Below are positions 49,201-59,375 of a stretch of 64,000 nucleotides of DNA, one piece after another (within the stretch, counting starts at the first letter, position 1; every line of letters begins with the position of its first letter). Location of the stretch: NCBI GenBank assembly GCA_003117195.1, contig BDSI01000002.1, positions 1,085,621 through 1,149,620 on the forward strand, written 5' to 3'. The notes beneath the pieces were generated by a model. That model saw only the letters and a list, made by a program, of their open reading frames with translations. It searched no databases and was not told the DNA's origin. The DNA comes from Eudorina sp. 2006-703-Eu-15 (Eukaryota; Chlorophyta; Chlorophyceae; Chlamydomonadales; Volvocaceae). The position numbers were made by a program, and so were the translations under genes.

Positions 49201-52200
49201 GCCGTAGGGATGTATTGGTGTCCGGTAACGGCGCGACGAGGAACGTCGCTCCACCCGCAGGAGGGCTTGGGCCCGATACCCTGGCTGTGGTGGGGTAGTT
49301 TAGGTAGGGTCGGGGGAGCGGGGCCGCGTCTTGTCGCCTTGTCTTCATTGACAATACGTGGAAGGTAAGCAAGACGTCTCGTACCTCGGCGGGCGTCTGA
49401 GTAGTTGGGCCCCCCTGACCACAAGGCTGGGCGTTGGAGGATGTCCTGTCGGCGGCCTGTACGGCCAAGTCGTACTCTCGGAGTCCAATACCCCGTGTGC
49501 CGGGGCGGCCATCCCTAGCTTCCTGCAGCTCCTCACGGCCGCCACGTGCGCAGTCACCGTGTCGCGCATATGACGTCATCGCATCCGGGGTTGCCGCCCA
49601 GCCGGCATCCCGTCGCTCGATGCGCGCCGCGCGGCGGCGGCCTGCTTCTCCGTGCCGCGCCGTGGCCTGCCCGGCCGCGCTTCCCATCGGAACTGCGTGT
49701 CGCGCTGGCGGTCGGCGCTGTGGGCCCACCGCCTACCGGCCAACCGCCCGTCCAGTGCCCGCCGCGCGTATTCCACGCGTCCGTCCGTCCGTCCGTCCGT
49801 CGACGACCTCCCGCCCCTGTCGCTGCCCCGCCGCGGCCCTCCCGCCGCGCGGCTCCAGGAGGCCCTGCTGGCCAGCAAGCTGGACGCCATCGCAGTGGAG
49901 TACAACCACCTGCTGGCCAGCCAGCTGGACAGCCAGCGGCAGTACTACGAGGGGCTGGTGTCGCAGGTAACGGACGTCTGGAGGCGGACGGATGGGCGGC
50001 ATGGCGCGACACCGCGGCCTGAGGCGTCGGGGTTGGGTTGCATCCAAGCAGTCCCGGTCGTATCGTAGACGCTGCTGGTCACGCCACTGAAAGCTGCCGC
50101 GCCGTGACCGGCCTCGGTACCGAGAGCGGAAGCACGCACACACGCAAGCACGCACACACACACACAGGCATATAGGTGTTTGGTTTGGGTCGGGCGGGCT
50201 TCTTATCTAAACGCACACACGCACACGCACGCACCCCGTCCCTCTCTGATGTGCGGTGTACACCCGAGGCGCCCACCGGGAGCCCCTGCCGACCGGAACA
50301 CCTGCGAGGGCCGGAAGGGGCCCCTGCGGGGTCCCCCCACCTCCCCACGCACAGTCCGCTGCTCGCGTCCAGCAAGGCCGGACGCAGCCCTCTGTGTCCC
50401 TCGCGCTCCAACCCAGTTTTACGTCGTCCCTCAGTCGTTTCGTCCCATCTGACGTTGTTCCTTCCCTGCTGCCCACCCGGGCGGCCAGAGGGCAGGTTGT
50501 GCAGCCTGCCGATGCCCTGCTGCCCTCCCGCCTCCAACCCACCATCCCATCCGGTATCTCCCCCCGCACACCTCAATAGCTAGTGCCCCCCACCGCCTCC
50601 TTCCCCCCTCCGCGCCCCCATTGCCCACCCACCCACCCGCCCGCTGGTGTCCCACACCGCCCTGCCCCGCCCCTTGCCCCCTGCTTCGCCCCCCGACCCC
50701 CTCGAACACCTGCCCCACAGGCCGCGCTGGACGCGGACCACCGGTGCGCGCAGGCGGGCGCCGCGGCGGAGCGCGCACGGGCGGAGGCGGACGAGGCGCA
50801 GGCGGCGGCGAGGGAGGAGGCCCGGCGGCGACACGCGACGGAGCGCCGGGCGGCGGAGACAGCGGAGGCGCTCCGAACAGTACGGCAGGTACGGACAAAC
50901 GGGGGAGGCTGGGCAAGTGCCGTGCCCAGGTCTGACCTGCTGGGGAGCTTGCGCGTGATGGGTGCGGGTGCGATGGGTGCGGGTGTGTGGGACGCGGGGC
51001 GCGGGTGCGGGCCTGGCTTGGCCTGGCTTGGCCCGGAAGATAAAGACGTCATCGCTTACGGCGCCGCCAGTGCCGTTCTCATGTAGGCGGCCAGGACCGA
51101 TAAGCAAAGCATCCGCTCCCACGCAGCTGGGGCGATGAACGCCCGCTTGCCCAGCCGCCATCGTGGCGGAGCCTGCCACTCACGAGGCGCCCGAGCGGCG
51201 CAAGGGCCACTGAGAACGCGGCGGTGCCGGTCCGAAAACCCACCAACACCTCTTTCGGGCTGTTGGTCGCAGCGGATTTCATCGCCAGTGCTTTGGAGTA
51301 AGAACCGAGCCGAATGAAAAACCAAGACGCGAGCCGAATGATGGCGCCGTCGCCAATTGACACCAACGGCGACATGATCGCTGGGCCGATCCCGTTGCCT
51401 GCCTGCCTGCCTACCTGCCTGCCTACCTACCGACCTGCCTGCCTGCCTACCTGCCTGCCTGCCAGGAGGCGGAGTTCCTGCGCTCCCTGAACGAGACGCT
51501 GCTGGCCAACCAGCGGGACTTCAAGCAGCAGCTGGCGGCGGAGAAGGCCCGGGCGGATGCGGCGCAGGCGGCGGTCAAGGAGCTGCAGGAGCAGGTGGGC
51601 TGGCGGGGTGACCGTACGGCAGCCCGGGCTCCTCCCCCCCCAGGGAAGTGATAGAGTGGCGCTGTCCTGCCCCTCCGGCCCGAAAGGCACAACATCGCCC
51701 TTCGGTGAAATGACGCTCTTCTCCCTCGTGCGCCCCCACTAAGTCTCTCAGTCCTGAGTTCATGTTCATGGCAGCTGAAACCCAACCCCAATCTACATTA
51801 ACCCTAGATTCACAGAGGCACACGCGCCGCTGAGCCCGGTGCCGCTGAGCCCGCGGCCGCGTGCATTCGTCCGCCCGTCCGCATCCCGCTCCCATGGCCG
51901 CCATCCGTTCCACCGAATCACGGTGCAGGTCCGCGACCTGGCGTTTTTCATCGAGGCGCAGCGGACCATCAACGACGCGGCCGGCGGGGAGCTGAAGGAA
52001 GGCACTGTGCTGCCGTTGCCGCAGCAGGTGCGCGCACGGGGCCGGACGCGGGGCGGAACGAGGCATGGTTTCGGAGGTGCAGATCCGAAGGGCGACATTG
52101 GGCACTCGGGACCGGGCGTGCGCGGGACGGATGCACGCAGTCCGGAACAGGCTGGGGTGCGGACATGGGTGCACGCCGGGCCGCGGACATGCCGCCAAGG

Positions 52201-53403
52201 ACATCATCAGGGCATGTCGCTGGAGAGCTTGGCAAGATGGCCTGCTCGGTCGTTTGATGAGTAGGGAATCAGCTTGAGGCCTGTCGGTCGAGGGCAGCTA
52301 GGGACGGACTCCGGACGGCCAAAGCAAAGATCCGGTGGAGACCGGTGGAGAAACGCGAGTATGGTTGGGGACTGAAAAGAACAGAAAAATCAAACCCAGA
52401 TGGGGGTTAAAGAAAAACCAACCCAGCAACGAACCCGGGCGCATGGTGGGGGAGGTTGACGCGCGGGTGGTCGTGGGCTCGGCAGGCGAGGAGGACGAAA
52501 CTATGAGGAGGCGTGCAGGGCGTAGCGACCCTGCAGGAGCCCCACCAGACAAGTCGACGGGATGTCATGGCTCATGGGTCAGTCTAGAGCGAGTCAGCCC
52601 CGGGGCCCGGGAGGAGGGCGAAGGCTCGATTGCCATGTCTCAAGGGTGAAGGATGCTCACGCTAGGGGTTGGAGCTGCGCGCGGCAGCTCAGCAGGCGAC
52701 ACAGTTGACAGAAGCGCGCAAGCGAAGCAACCCCACAGCGCATCGGCGGAGTTGACTCCAGCTCGCCTTAACTGTTAATATGTATAAAGCATGTAATGAA
52801 CAAGAACGAATGCCGCGCGGACACTTTGGTTACGGATTTGCCTTGGCAAAACAACGGATTTTATGAAAATAAATTTCCAAAACGTATGGTGCGAAGATTC
52901 GATGCCCTGAATTTTGGATAATCCTTAGTAGCTTGTCTGCGCGTTGAGGCTCGTGAGACTTTGCTTCGCGCCATTCTTTTTGTAGGCCGCTGTCGGATGT
53001 TGCAGAGCGGGACGGCGTGCGAAAAAATATGGAAAATGTCTAACGACTTGAACTTCTTGGCACATAAAATCTTATAATTTGCTTTTGATTGTCCACTCGC
53101 TTCCTTCGACCGCCAAGCGCGGCAACGCGCCAACGCCCGCAAACCTCCAATTTGAGGTGTCCTAAGTTGGTCAGTCGGCGGCAGAGTGCCACAGACCTTG
53201 CGTGGGCTGGGCTGGCGTCCAGAACGCCTCCTTGTGATGTGTCATATGCCTTTTAGGGACAGATTTTTCTTGGCAATGCGCGTCCCTTGAACCTTCATGC
53301 CGCTTACTCCTTCCCGTCATCGTGCCGGCCGCAGGGCAGTTCAGGGCGCTCCGGACGCTCTGCTGGCGCAGCTTCCGGCAGCAGGGCCGGCAGCCGTGCG
53401 GGC

Positions 53404-53434
<31 letters not shown>

Positions 53435-53469
53435 CCGGTGGCGGTAGCGGGGGCCGTGCAGGGAAGTGA
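46233..53469 (+). CDS. BRAP: BRAP/BRAP2-type RING and UBP zinc-finger E3 ubiquitin ligase
   Basis: Homologue of human BRAP/IMP and plant BRIZ proteins, cytoplasmic RING E3 ligases. Exons: 46233-47919, 48701-49146, 49859-49966, 50721-50888, 51466-51594, 51929-52027 and 53335-53469, in phase, 923 residues. The N-terminus [10 protein letters not shown] and [17 protein letters not shown] match the family; a stop in frame at 46215 supports this ATG. An RRM-like BRAP2 domain ([20 protein letters not shown] to [10 protein letters not shown] and [13 protein letters not shown]) is interrupted by about 160 Ala/Pro/Gly-rich residues. The RING is C3H2C3: CPVC at 485, then CNHMFHSEC and CPVCR. The UBP finger follows ([19 protein letters not shown], then HAADHW and HCYALE), with [20 protein letters not shown] after it. 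Exons 3-6 form a coiled coil ([19 protein letters not shown] to [16 protein letters not shown]). The last exon gives a Gly/Arg/Ser tail ending GRAGK, as in relatives. Confidence 0.95.
50167..50218 (+). repeat. Dispersed repeat A copy
   Basis: GGTGTTTGGTTTGGGTCGGG is followed by CGGGCTTCTTATCTAAACGC and ACACAC. It lies in the BRAP intron between exons 3 and 4. Confidence 0.8.
51397..51465 (+). repeat. (CCTG/CCTA)n tract forming a splice acceptor
   Basis: An almost pure tetranucleotide run of CCTG with CCTA interruptions ends in GCCAG, the acceptor of BRAP exon 5. The microsatellite therefore serves as the polypyrimidine tract. Confidence 0.9.
52028..53334. other. Long last BRAP intron with A/T-rich core
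   Basis: At 1.3 kb this is the second-longest intron in the window after calpain and BRAP counterparts of similar size, and its 52760-53110 part is A/T-rich, unlike other introns here. It holds a plus-strand TGTAA at 52792-52796 and, on the minus strand, a 93-codon open frame (53142-52861) coding a basic, ordinary-looking sequence. Reading through exon 6 reaches a stop at 52262-52264. An alternative 3' end or an inserted element is possible; neither is proven. Confidence 0.45.
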
Positions 53470-55328
53470 AGCGCACCAGGATGGGCTTGAGGAGGACCCT
53501 TGCGTGCGGAAGTAGAGGCACAGGGCCGACCGCATGTCGCCGGAGTAACCAGCCGTATGGGCTAGACCGTGATTCAGTTGATTGGTTACCGGTTGTCCGG
53601 TTCAGGTTGCCACGCAACTGTGTTTGTGATTTTAGCATTGCGGCAGATCGTCGAGAGGCTCGGGCCAGATCAAAGACTGGGATAGATCGGGATGGGTCAA
53701 CGGAAACCCCACCTCCCAACCGCGCGCCGAGCTTTGCGATAACATTGTCGCAATCTTGCCAATGGGCTGCAAAACCCGGCTGCGCCCGGGCTCCGGACAG
53801 TGTGCCGTCGGTGCGTTTTGACTCGTGGTCGGCGGGTGCCGCCTGTGTGGCATTTGCCGGTCGCGTTGTCTAGCGCCTGGAAGGGTCCTGCACTGGAAGG
53901 GTCCTGCACTGGAAGGGTCCTGCACTGGAAGGGTCCTGCATGAGCATGTCAGGAGGATCCCCCGAGGCTTCTCCCGTCACCACGTCCGCCCCGTGCCGAA
54001 TGCATCCGTCGTCAGTCATCCGGGGTTGTTTTGGATGAATCGAACATGCAAACAGAAATGAACTGCGATTCTCGTGAGTGCTGGTGTGCGTCTGGAGGAA
54101 CTGGGCTGAGGCCCTTGTGGGGAGGAGGAAGAGGATGGCACTAGCTGGGTTACGTGCGTGAGGGTGAGGGTGACTGCATCGGGAAAAACTGAGCTGCGCG
54201 ATGACGGTTTGGCATGCGCTGCACCGAACTTGGGTGGCACCCACCCGCCCTGCCTGCGGGACTGCCTGCAGGGGTTGCCCCCGTCCTGCTCACTGATTCG
54301 GTCGCGCGTGTGTCGTGAGCGTGTAGGCGCGGCGGTGCACCAATGGAGGGGCACCAAGGGTTTCTTCACCATTGGAATAACCTTGCGTTTTCACAGAAAC
54401 TTCTCGTCCCAGTTGCGCACCCATCCCCAAGTCGTCGAAGTGTGCACAAAAAATCTCGGCCGTTAAATTTCACGTTGTACGTATGGTGCGAAACTGGAGG
54501 GTACGACAAGATTGCGAGAGTGCATGACCGACATGCGAAAATGCAATAAACAGGGTTCTCATTCATGGTCGCGCAGTCTTTTCATATCGCGCACATAATG
54601 CATCGCTGCTGTAGCAAAATACGGGCGTCCAACCGAAGACTAGCAAGCCGTGAGCGCAGCAAGCAACAGTTGTACGGTACCTGCAGAGATAAGATTGTTG
54701 CAATTCTCAAGCACATGATGAAGCGTACATTAGGAGAATGTAATGTCTGTGGTCTGCGGCAAGGGTAGACACTAGTACCTGCTGAAGCGCACGTCGGCAG
54801 GGCATCCATAGTCAAGGGTGCCTTTTAGTCATGACGCACATAACACAACGAAGGTGACCGGATGTATTTGCAAGTGTTGCCTCATTCGAACTGCAGGAAA
54901 ATTACTAATAGCGCACGTGGTTAGGCGTCAATGTAAATTTGATTATGACAGGGTATCTTGTATGAATTATCAAATAATTGCACGAATTGTATCAAGTATC
55001 ATGATCTCGTGAAAAGCCCTTTCAGTAGGCGCTAAAGGGTTGTTCAATTTTGTGCATAAGTAGCTCCCACTTATCACTTAATGATATTTACACAAGGATT
55101 ATAAGCGAAACTTGATGGTCCACGAGTAGAGATGTGACAATTGCTGCCGTACGAGCAAAGTCACGTGCCGCCTCTCCTCCCCGTTCGCGGCTTTTCCTGC
55201 TCGCACATTCACAGAGTACCCATACCAGAAATCTGCACTTTTTTATAGTTTCGCTTTACAATAAGATCGTTTGTCTTTGACTTTCCTGCTACGGCGAAGC
55301 GTAACATCAGACCATTCACACCCCCGCC
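53470..55328. other. Intergenic, BRAP 3' side and PP2C promoter
   Basis: The first part holds a 16-bp tandem repeat (53878-53941). TGTAA motifs at 54739 and 54926 are distant poly(A) candidates for BRAP. The stretch from about 54470 to 55328 is A/T-rich and includes TTTTTTATAG near 55236, a possible core promoter for the PP2C gene. No coding exon or RNA gene was recognised. Confidence 0.55.
53878..53941. repeat. 16-bp tandem repeat, 4 copies
   Basis: Four perfect copies of TGGAAGGGTCCTGCAC in intergenic DNA downstream of BRAP. Confidence 0.97.
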
Positions 55329-58300
55329 ATGTCATCTATTTCAGCTAACTATGGCGTAAATATCTTATATACTTTGAAATAGTTCCAACCAGGTCCCCTT
55401 TCTTGGGGCGGAAGGCGAATAGGGTTTGCCCTCGGGCGGCTGCTGGGGCTTCGCAGCCAACGCCTGGCACGCAAGGTGCCTTCATTCCTGAGATCGAATT
55501 TGTAACAGCGAAAGTGGGGAAGCCGGCGGAGGCACCTCCCGGTGAAGCGGCTATGAGGGCGCAGTGCGTCGCAAGCTTGCATCCTATTCAGGAGAACGTC
55601 GCGCTAAGAAGTGACGCTGTGGATGCGCCTTCGTCATTACCTGCTCCCTACTCATGCCATTCCACGGCGTCTCGGGTTGTGAAGGGCGAGGTGCGTCTGG
55701 GAGATTGGTCACGCCCTGGGCGGCGCAAGGGCTGGCATCACCGGCGCTCTGAGCTATTAGAAATTCACCGATGATGTCAAAGTATTCGATGTACATTCTG
55801 CAGGATGTCCTCTACATCCACCCTCTCGCTATCGCTACTCAGCCCCAGAGCATGTTGTACATGGTCTGCGACGGCCATTCGGGATCGGAAGCTGCGAACT
55901 ATGTCGCAGCAAATTTTGTACGCATACTTAATTCCTTCCTGCCGGCGAAAGCACCGTTGATGTCCAGCGTCAAAGGTACGGCCGCGTGGGTCGAAACACA
56001 GAGAGAGCTGGGCGCGCGTCCTCCATACTGCCAGCGCGCCAACTAACACGTTGCCGCCTCGCAGATACGGAAGCATTCGCTGAGGTCATCAGGCAGGCGA
56101 TCGTTGAGACTTTTGTGCGCCTGGACAACGACTGGATCGCGGTCGGGCATATGTCGGGTACGTCCGCGTGCTCTGGCCACCTCTTCCCCGATATCGCTGC
56201 CGCCGTTTGTTTTCACATTCATATGCAATCGCCCTTTCTGCCATCAAGACAGCGACCCCCTCCCCTAGAAAGCCAAAGTTGCCTCCGCCCCCGCGAGCGG
56301 CGAGCACCCCAGCCCCTCATCCAGTCACGCGCGCTGCCCGCTAGCGGAAGCAATCCCTGCCGCCGACCCACATCCCCATCAGCGCTGAATCTAAGAATCA
56401 TCCCAACCACGCATCGGTCTCCCTTCTCGTGGCATCCCACCTCCCTCCTACCCCGCTCCACCCCACCCCACCCCAACCCACCTAAAAATGTCTACCAATT
56501 TCCTCTACCCCGCCCCACCCCACCACGCATACACACACGTACAGGCACCACCGTGACCGCGACCATCATCATCGGCTACCTGCTCACGGTCGCGAACCTG
56601 GGGGACTCCTCAGCGGTACTGGACACGGGGTGCTCCATCTTGGAGCTGACCGGCAGCCATAGGATCCAGAGCAACCCAGATGAGCAGGCGCGGCTGCGTG
56701 GCGCCGGCTGCACGCTGGCGCCGCTGGGCTTCCACCTGCAGGGCCCCGCGCGGCAAGGGGAGCTGGGCGTGGGCCCGCTTCGGCTGTGGCCCGGAGGGCT
56801 GTGTGTGTCCCGGTCCGTGGGCGACCTGGACGCGGGGCCGGAGGTGGTGCCGCTGCCGCACATCCGCCAGGTGTGGGTTGACGGTTGACGGTTGCGCTCT
56901 TGGCTGGGCAGGCACGGGTGGGGCCGGACGCCAGGTCGGGGGGAGGCGGCCCTGCGACTTGGCGGGGGGAACCTAAGGCTAGGTAGAGTGCAAGCTAGAG
57001 GGCTAGGCTACAGTGCAAGCTTGAGCGGCAGCAGAGGGTTGGTTGTGTTGTGGAGGTGAGGACCAGGCTGTCGTGTCGTCGGGCGCCGCAACGTGAGGGA
57101 GCAGCATCAGCAGCACGAGATGAGAGGGGGCCCGCGGCTTGCGCCCCTGGGTGGGAGGGCTGGCGACATTGGTCCCCCTGCGTAGCGGCGACTCGTCTGG
57201 CGGTTGCCGGCGGTTGCTGGCGGGGCCCTGCCGGGGCATCGCCGTGCGTCATGTGGGTTCTAGCTCTCCAGCCAGCGCAACTAACACGAGGAGGGATTGC
57301 AGCGGCCTGAGGAGCGGCAGTGCCTGGCCCAATCTCGGCAGCGCCCTGACACACCATGACGTTGATGGGAAAAGGGGAAGGGGGAGGGTTTCAGTGTGGA
57401 AGTAAGATGGGAAAAGGAGAGGGTTTGAGCTGCGGCTGCGGCTGCGGCCGTACGGAGTTCGGGGCGGAAGGGCAGCGGCTTTGCGGGCAGCCCCGTCATT
57501 GGGCGGCGGTTGCGGAGTTGCTGGGCAGCGGGCAGGGGACTGTGCAGCAGTGGTGACCGCACGGGTGCAGACAGCGGCGCCACAGCGTGCACTGCGGGCC
57601 GGGGTAATCTCAAGCAGATGGCCAGGCCGCGTGGGGGCGCGCGCTGCGGCGGCCGGCACGCCGCCGCGACATGATCTCGCTGCCCGTCCTGTCCGCCTCG
57701 ATAGGGGGGGGCGTCTTCTACTGGTGGTGGGACACCAGGATAGCAGCACACGGACAGCACACGGGGCCAGCCGGACAGACCTGCGGGAAGGTGATCCGCG
57801 CATCGCGGCTCAGCGCGTCACTGACCCACGGGTCGATTGGGGCCGGCGGGCGCCCGCCTTGATCCGATCTGGGTCGGAGCCATCCCACCCCGGATTGGTA
57901 CGGCGCTGCCGCTCTCCGGCCCACCGGCATTAGATCGTTGGACCGTTCGCGTTCACTTCATATGACAGTACGACAGAGAGCCCACCCGGTAGCGACCCTG
58001 CAACCCCTTATGATCGCCACCCGTTCAGCCCACTGAAAGCCTTTATGCCGCCGCTGCTGCTTTCTGCGTCGGCGCCGACAGCGCGCTGTCGTACACTCAT
58101 CGTGGCGCCCGCCCTCCCTGGGCTCCCTGGACCGTTCCTCCCGCGGCCGCAGGTGATGCTCCCCAGCAACGGCGCGCGCGTCATCATCTGCTCAGACGGC
58201 GTGTGGGATCTGATGAGCCTCAGCAAGGCCGTCAAGTTGTGTCGCTTCAAGCCCGCGCCGGCGGCCACCGCCGCCCTCATGGCCGCGGTTTCACGGGACC

Positions 58301-59375
58301 TCAGGTTGCTGGTGAGGCCGCGTCCACCCGTCCGTCCGTCCGTCCGTTCGCTCAACAACGCGCAGTCGCTGCCGCCAAACAGCCGCACCGCACCGCACCG
58401 CACCGGCGCATGGGTGCCGGCGGGCGCACTGACGGACTGCTCACTACCGCGCGCTCGCGCTGCCGGGGAGCATCCACGCCGCCGCGGGCAGGGCGGGTTT
58501 CTAGGGCCTGGTCCTATCGAGGGAGGGTGCGGCCGTTGTGACTGGGTCGCTGCAGCCTCTTTCGGAGGCCGTCATCGAGCGGCCAGGCGAGTTACGCCCA
58601 GTCTTCCAATGTCAGCGTGTGCACAAAGAAGATATGCCTACGGTATGTTCACGCGCCTTTCTTTCCCTCATAAGGCCACCCTCACGAGGCGCTATCTTCC
58701 ACCCCTCCCTCTTCCCCCGTCCTCCCCCTCCCTCTTCCCCCGTCCTCTTCCCCCTCCCTCCTCCCCCGTCCTCCCCCGCGGCCCCAGGACGACGCAAGTA
58801 TCATCGTCGTGGACCTGCTGCCCTCCGAAACCACCTCCTGGCCCACCGTCGCGCTGAAGGCCAACCCCAAGCCGGAGAAGTCGGGCGGCCTCTTCGCCTG
58901 CTTCCGGCCCGAGCTGGACGAGCCCGATAGCCGGGACCTCCACATGTCAGCGCCCGGCCACCTCTCCTTCCTGGCCGACCTCGACTCACTGCGTGTGTAC
59001 CCGCAGATGCGCGCCGCGCTGCAGCGCAGCCAGATCCAGCACCTCGCCACTGTGCTCAACAACGCGGCGGGCGGCAAGCCGCCCTTCGACTTCACCATGC
59101 ACGGCGCCAACAAGGTCAGCCTCTACCGGGGCTACCTGGAGAACAGCGTCAGCAACGGAGGCGCGGGCATGGTCCGTTCGAACTCCAGTACGGCAGTTGC
59201 TGACGTGGCGTCGGAGGGCGCCAACGTGTCCAACCACTCGATCCAGTCCGCGGACCCGTCCTCGGGGATAAAGGCGCTGGGGGCCTTCTCGGCCGCCAAC
59301 TCAGAGTACGAGAGCCCGGTGGTGGCGTTCTCGTCCAACGGGGGGGGCCGACCGGCGGCCCTGGCGATATCGTGA
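55329..59375 (+). CDS. PP2C (PPM-type) protein phosphatase
   Basis: Mg/Mn-dependent Ser/Thr phosphatase. Exons: 55329-55355, 55457-55690, 55804-55975, 56065-56157, 56545-56870, 58153-58311 and 58788-59375, in phase, 532 residues. Motifs in order: the Glu87-Asp88 pair formed across the exon 2/3 junction (VVKGE then DVLYIHP), CDGHSG (Asp110), TTVTATIIIGYLLTVANLGD, SGLCVSRSVGDLD-like SRSVGD, IICSDGVWDLM (Asp299) and DDASIIVVDLLP (Asp338-Asp339). The metal-binding acids are therefore present. The family resembles plant PP2Cs with a DDTTCIVVD ending. About 180 residues beyond the catalytic core have no recognised domain and contain YPQMRAALQRSQIQHLATVL. The start is inferred: nine codons from a GCCATG context at 55329 spliced in phase to exon 2. 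If that exon is wrong, the next in-frame Met is at 55552. The 1.28-kb intron before exon 6 is large and might hide an exon. Confidence 0.92.
56484..56512 (-). repeat. Dispersed repeat B copy (reverse)
   Basis: ATGTCTACCAATTTCCTCTA on the plus strand is the complement of the repeat B core. It lies in the PP2C intron before exon 5. Confidence 0.65.
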
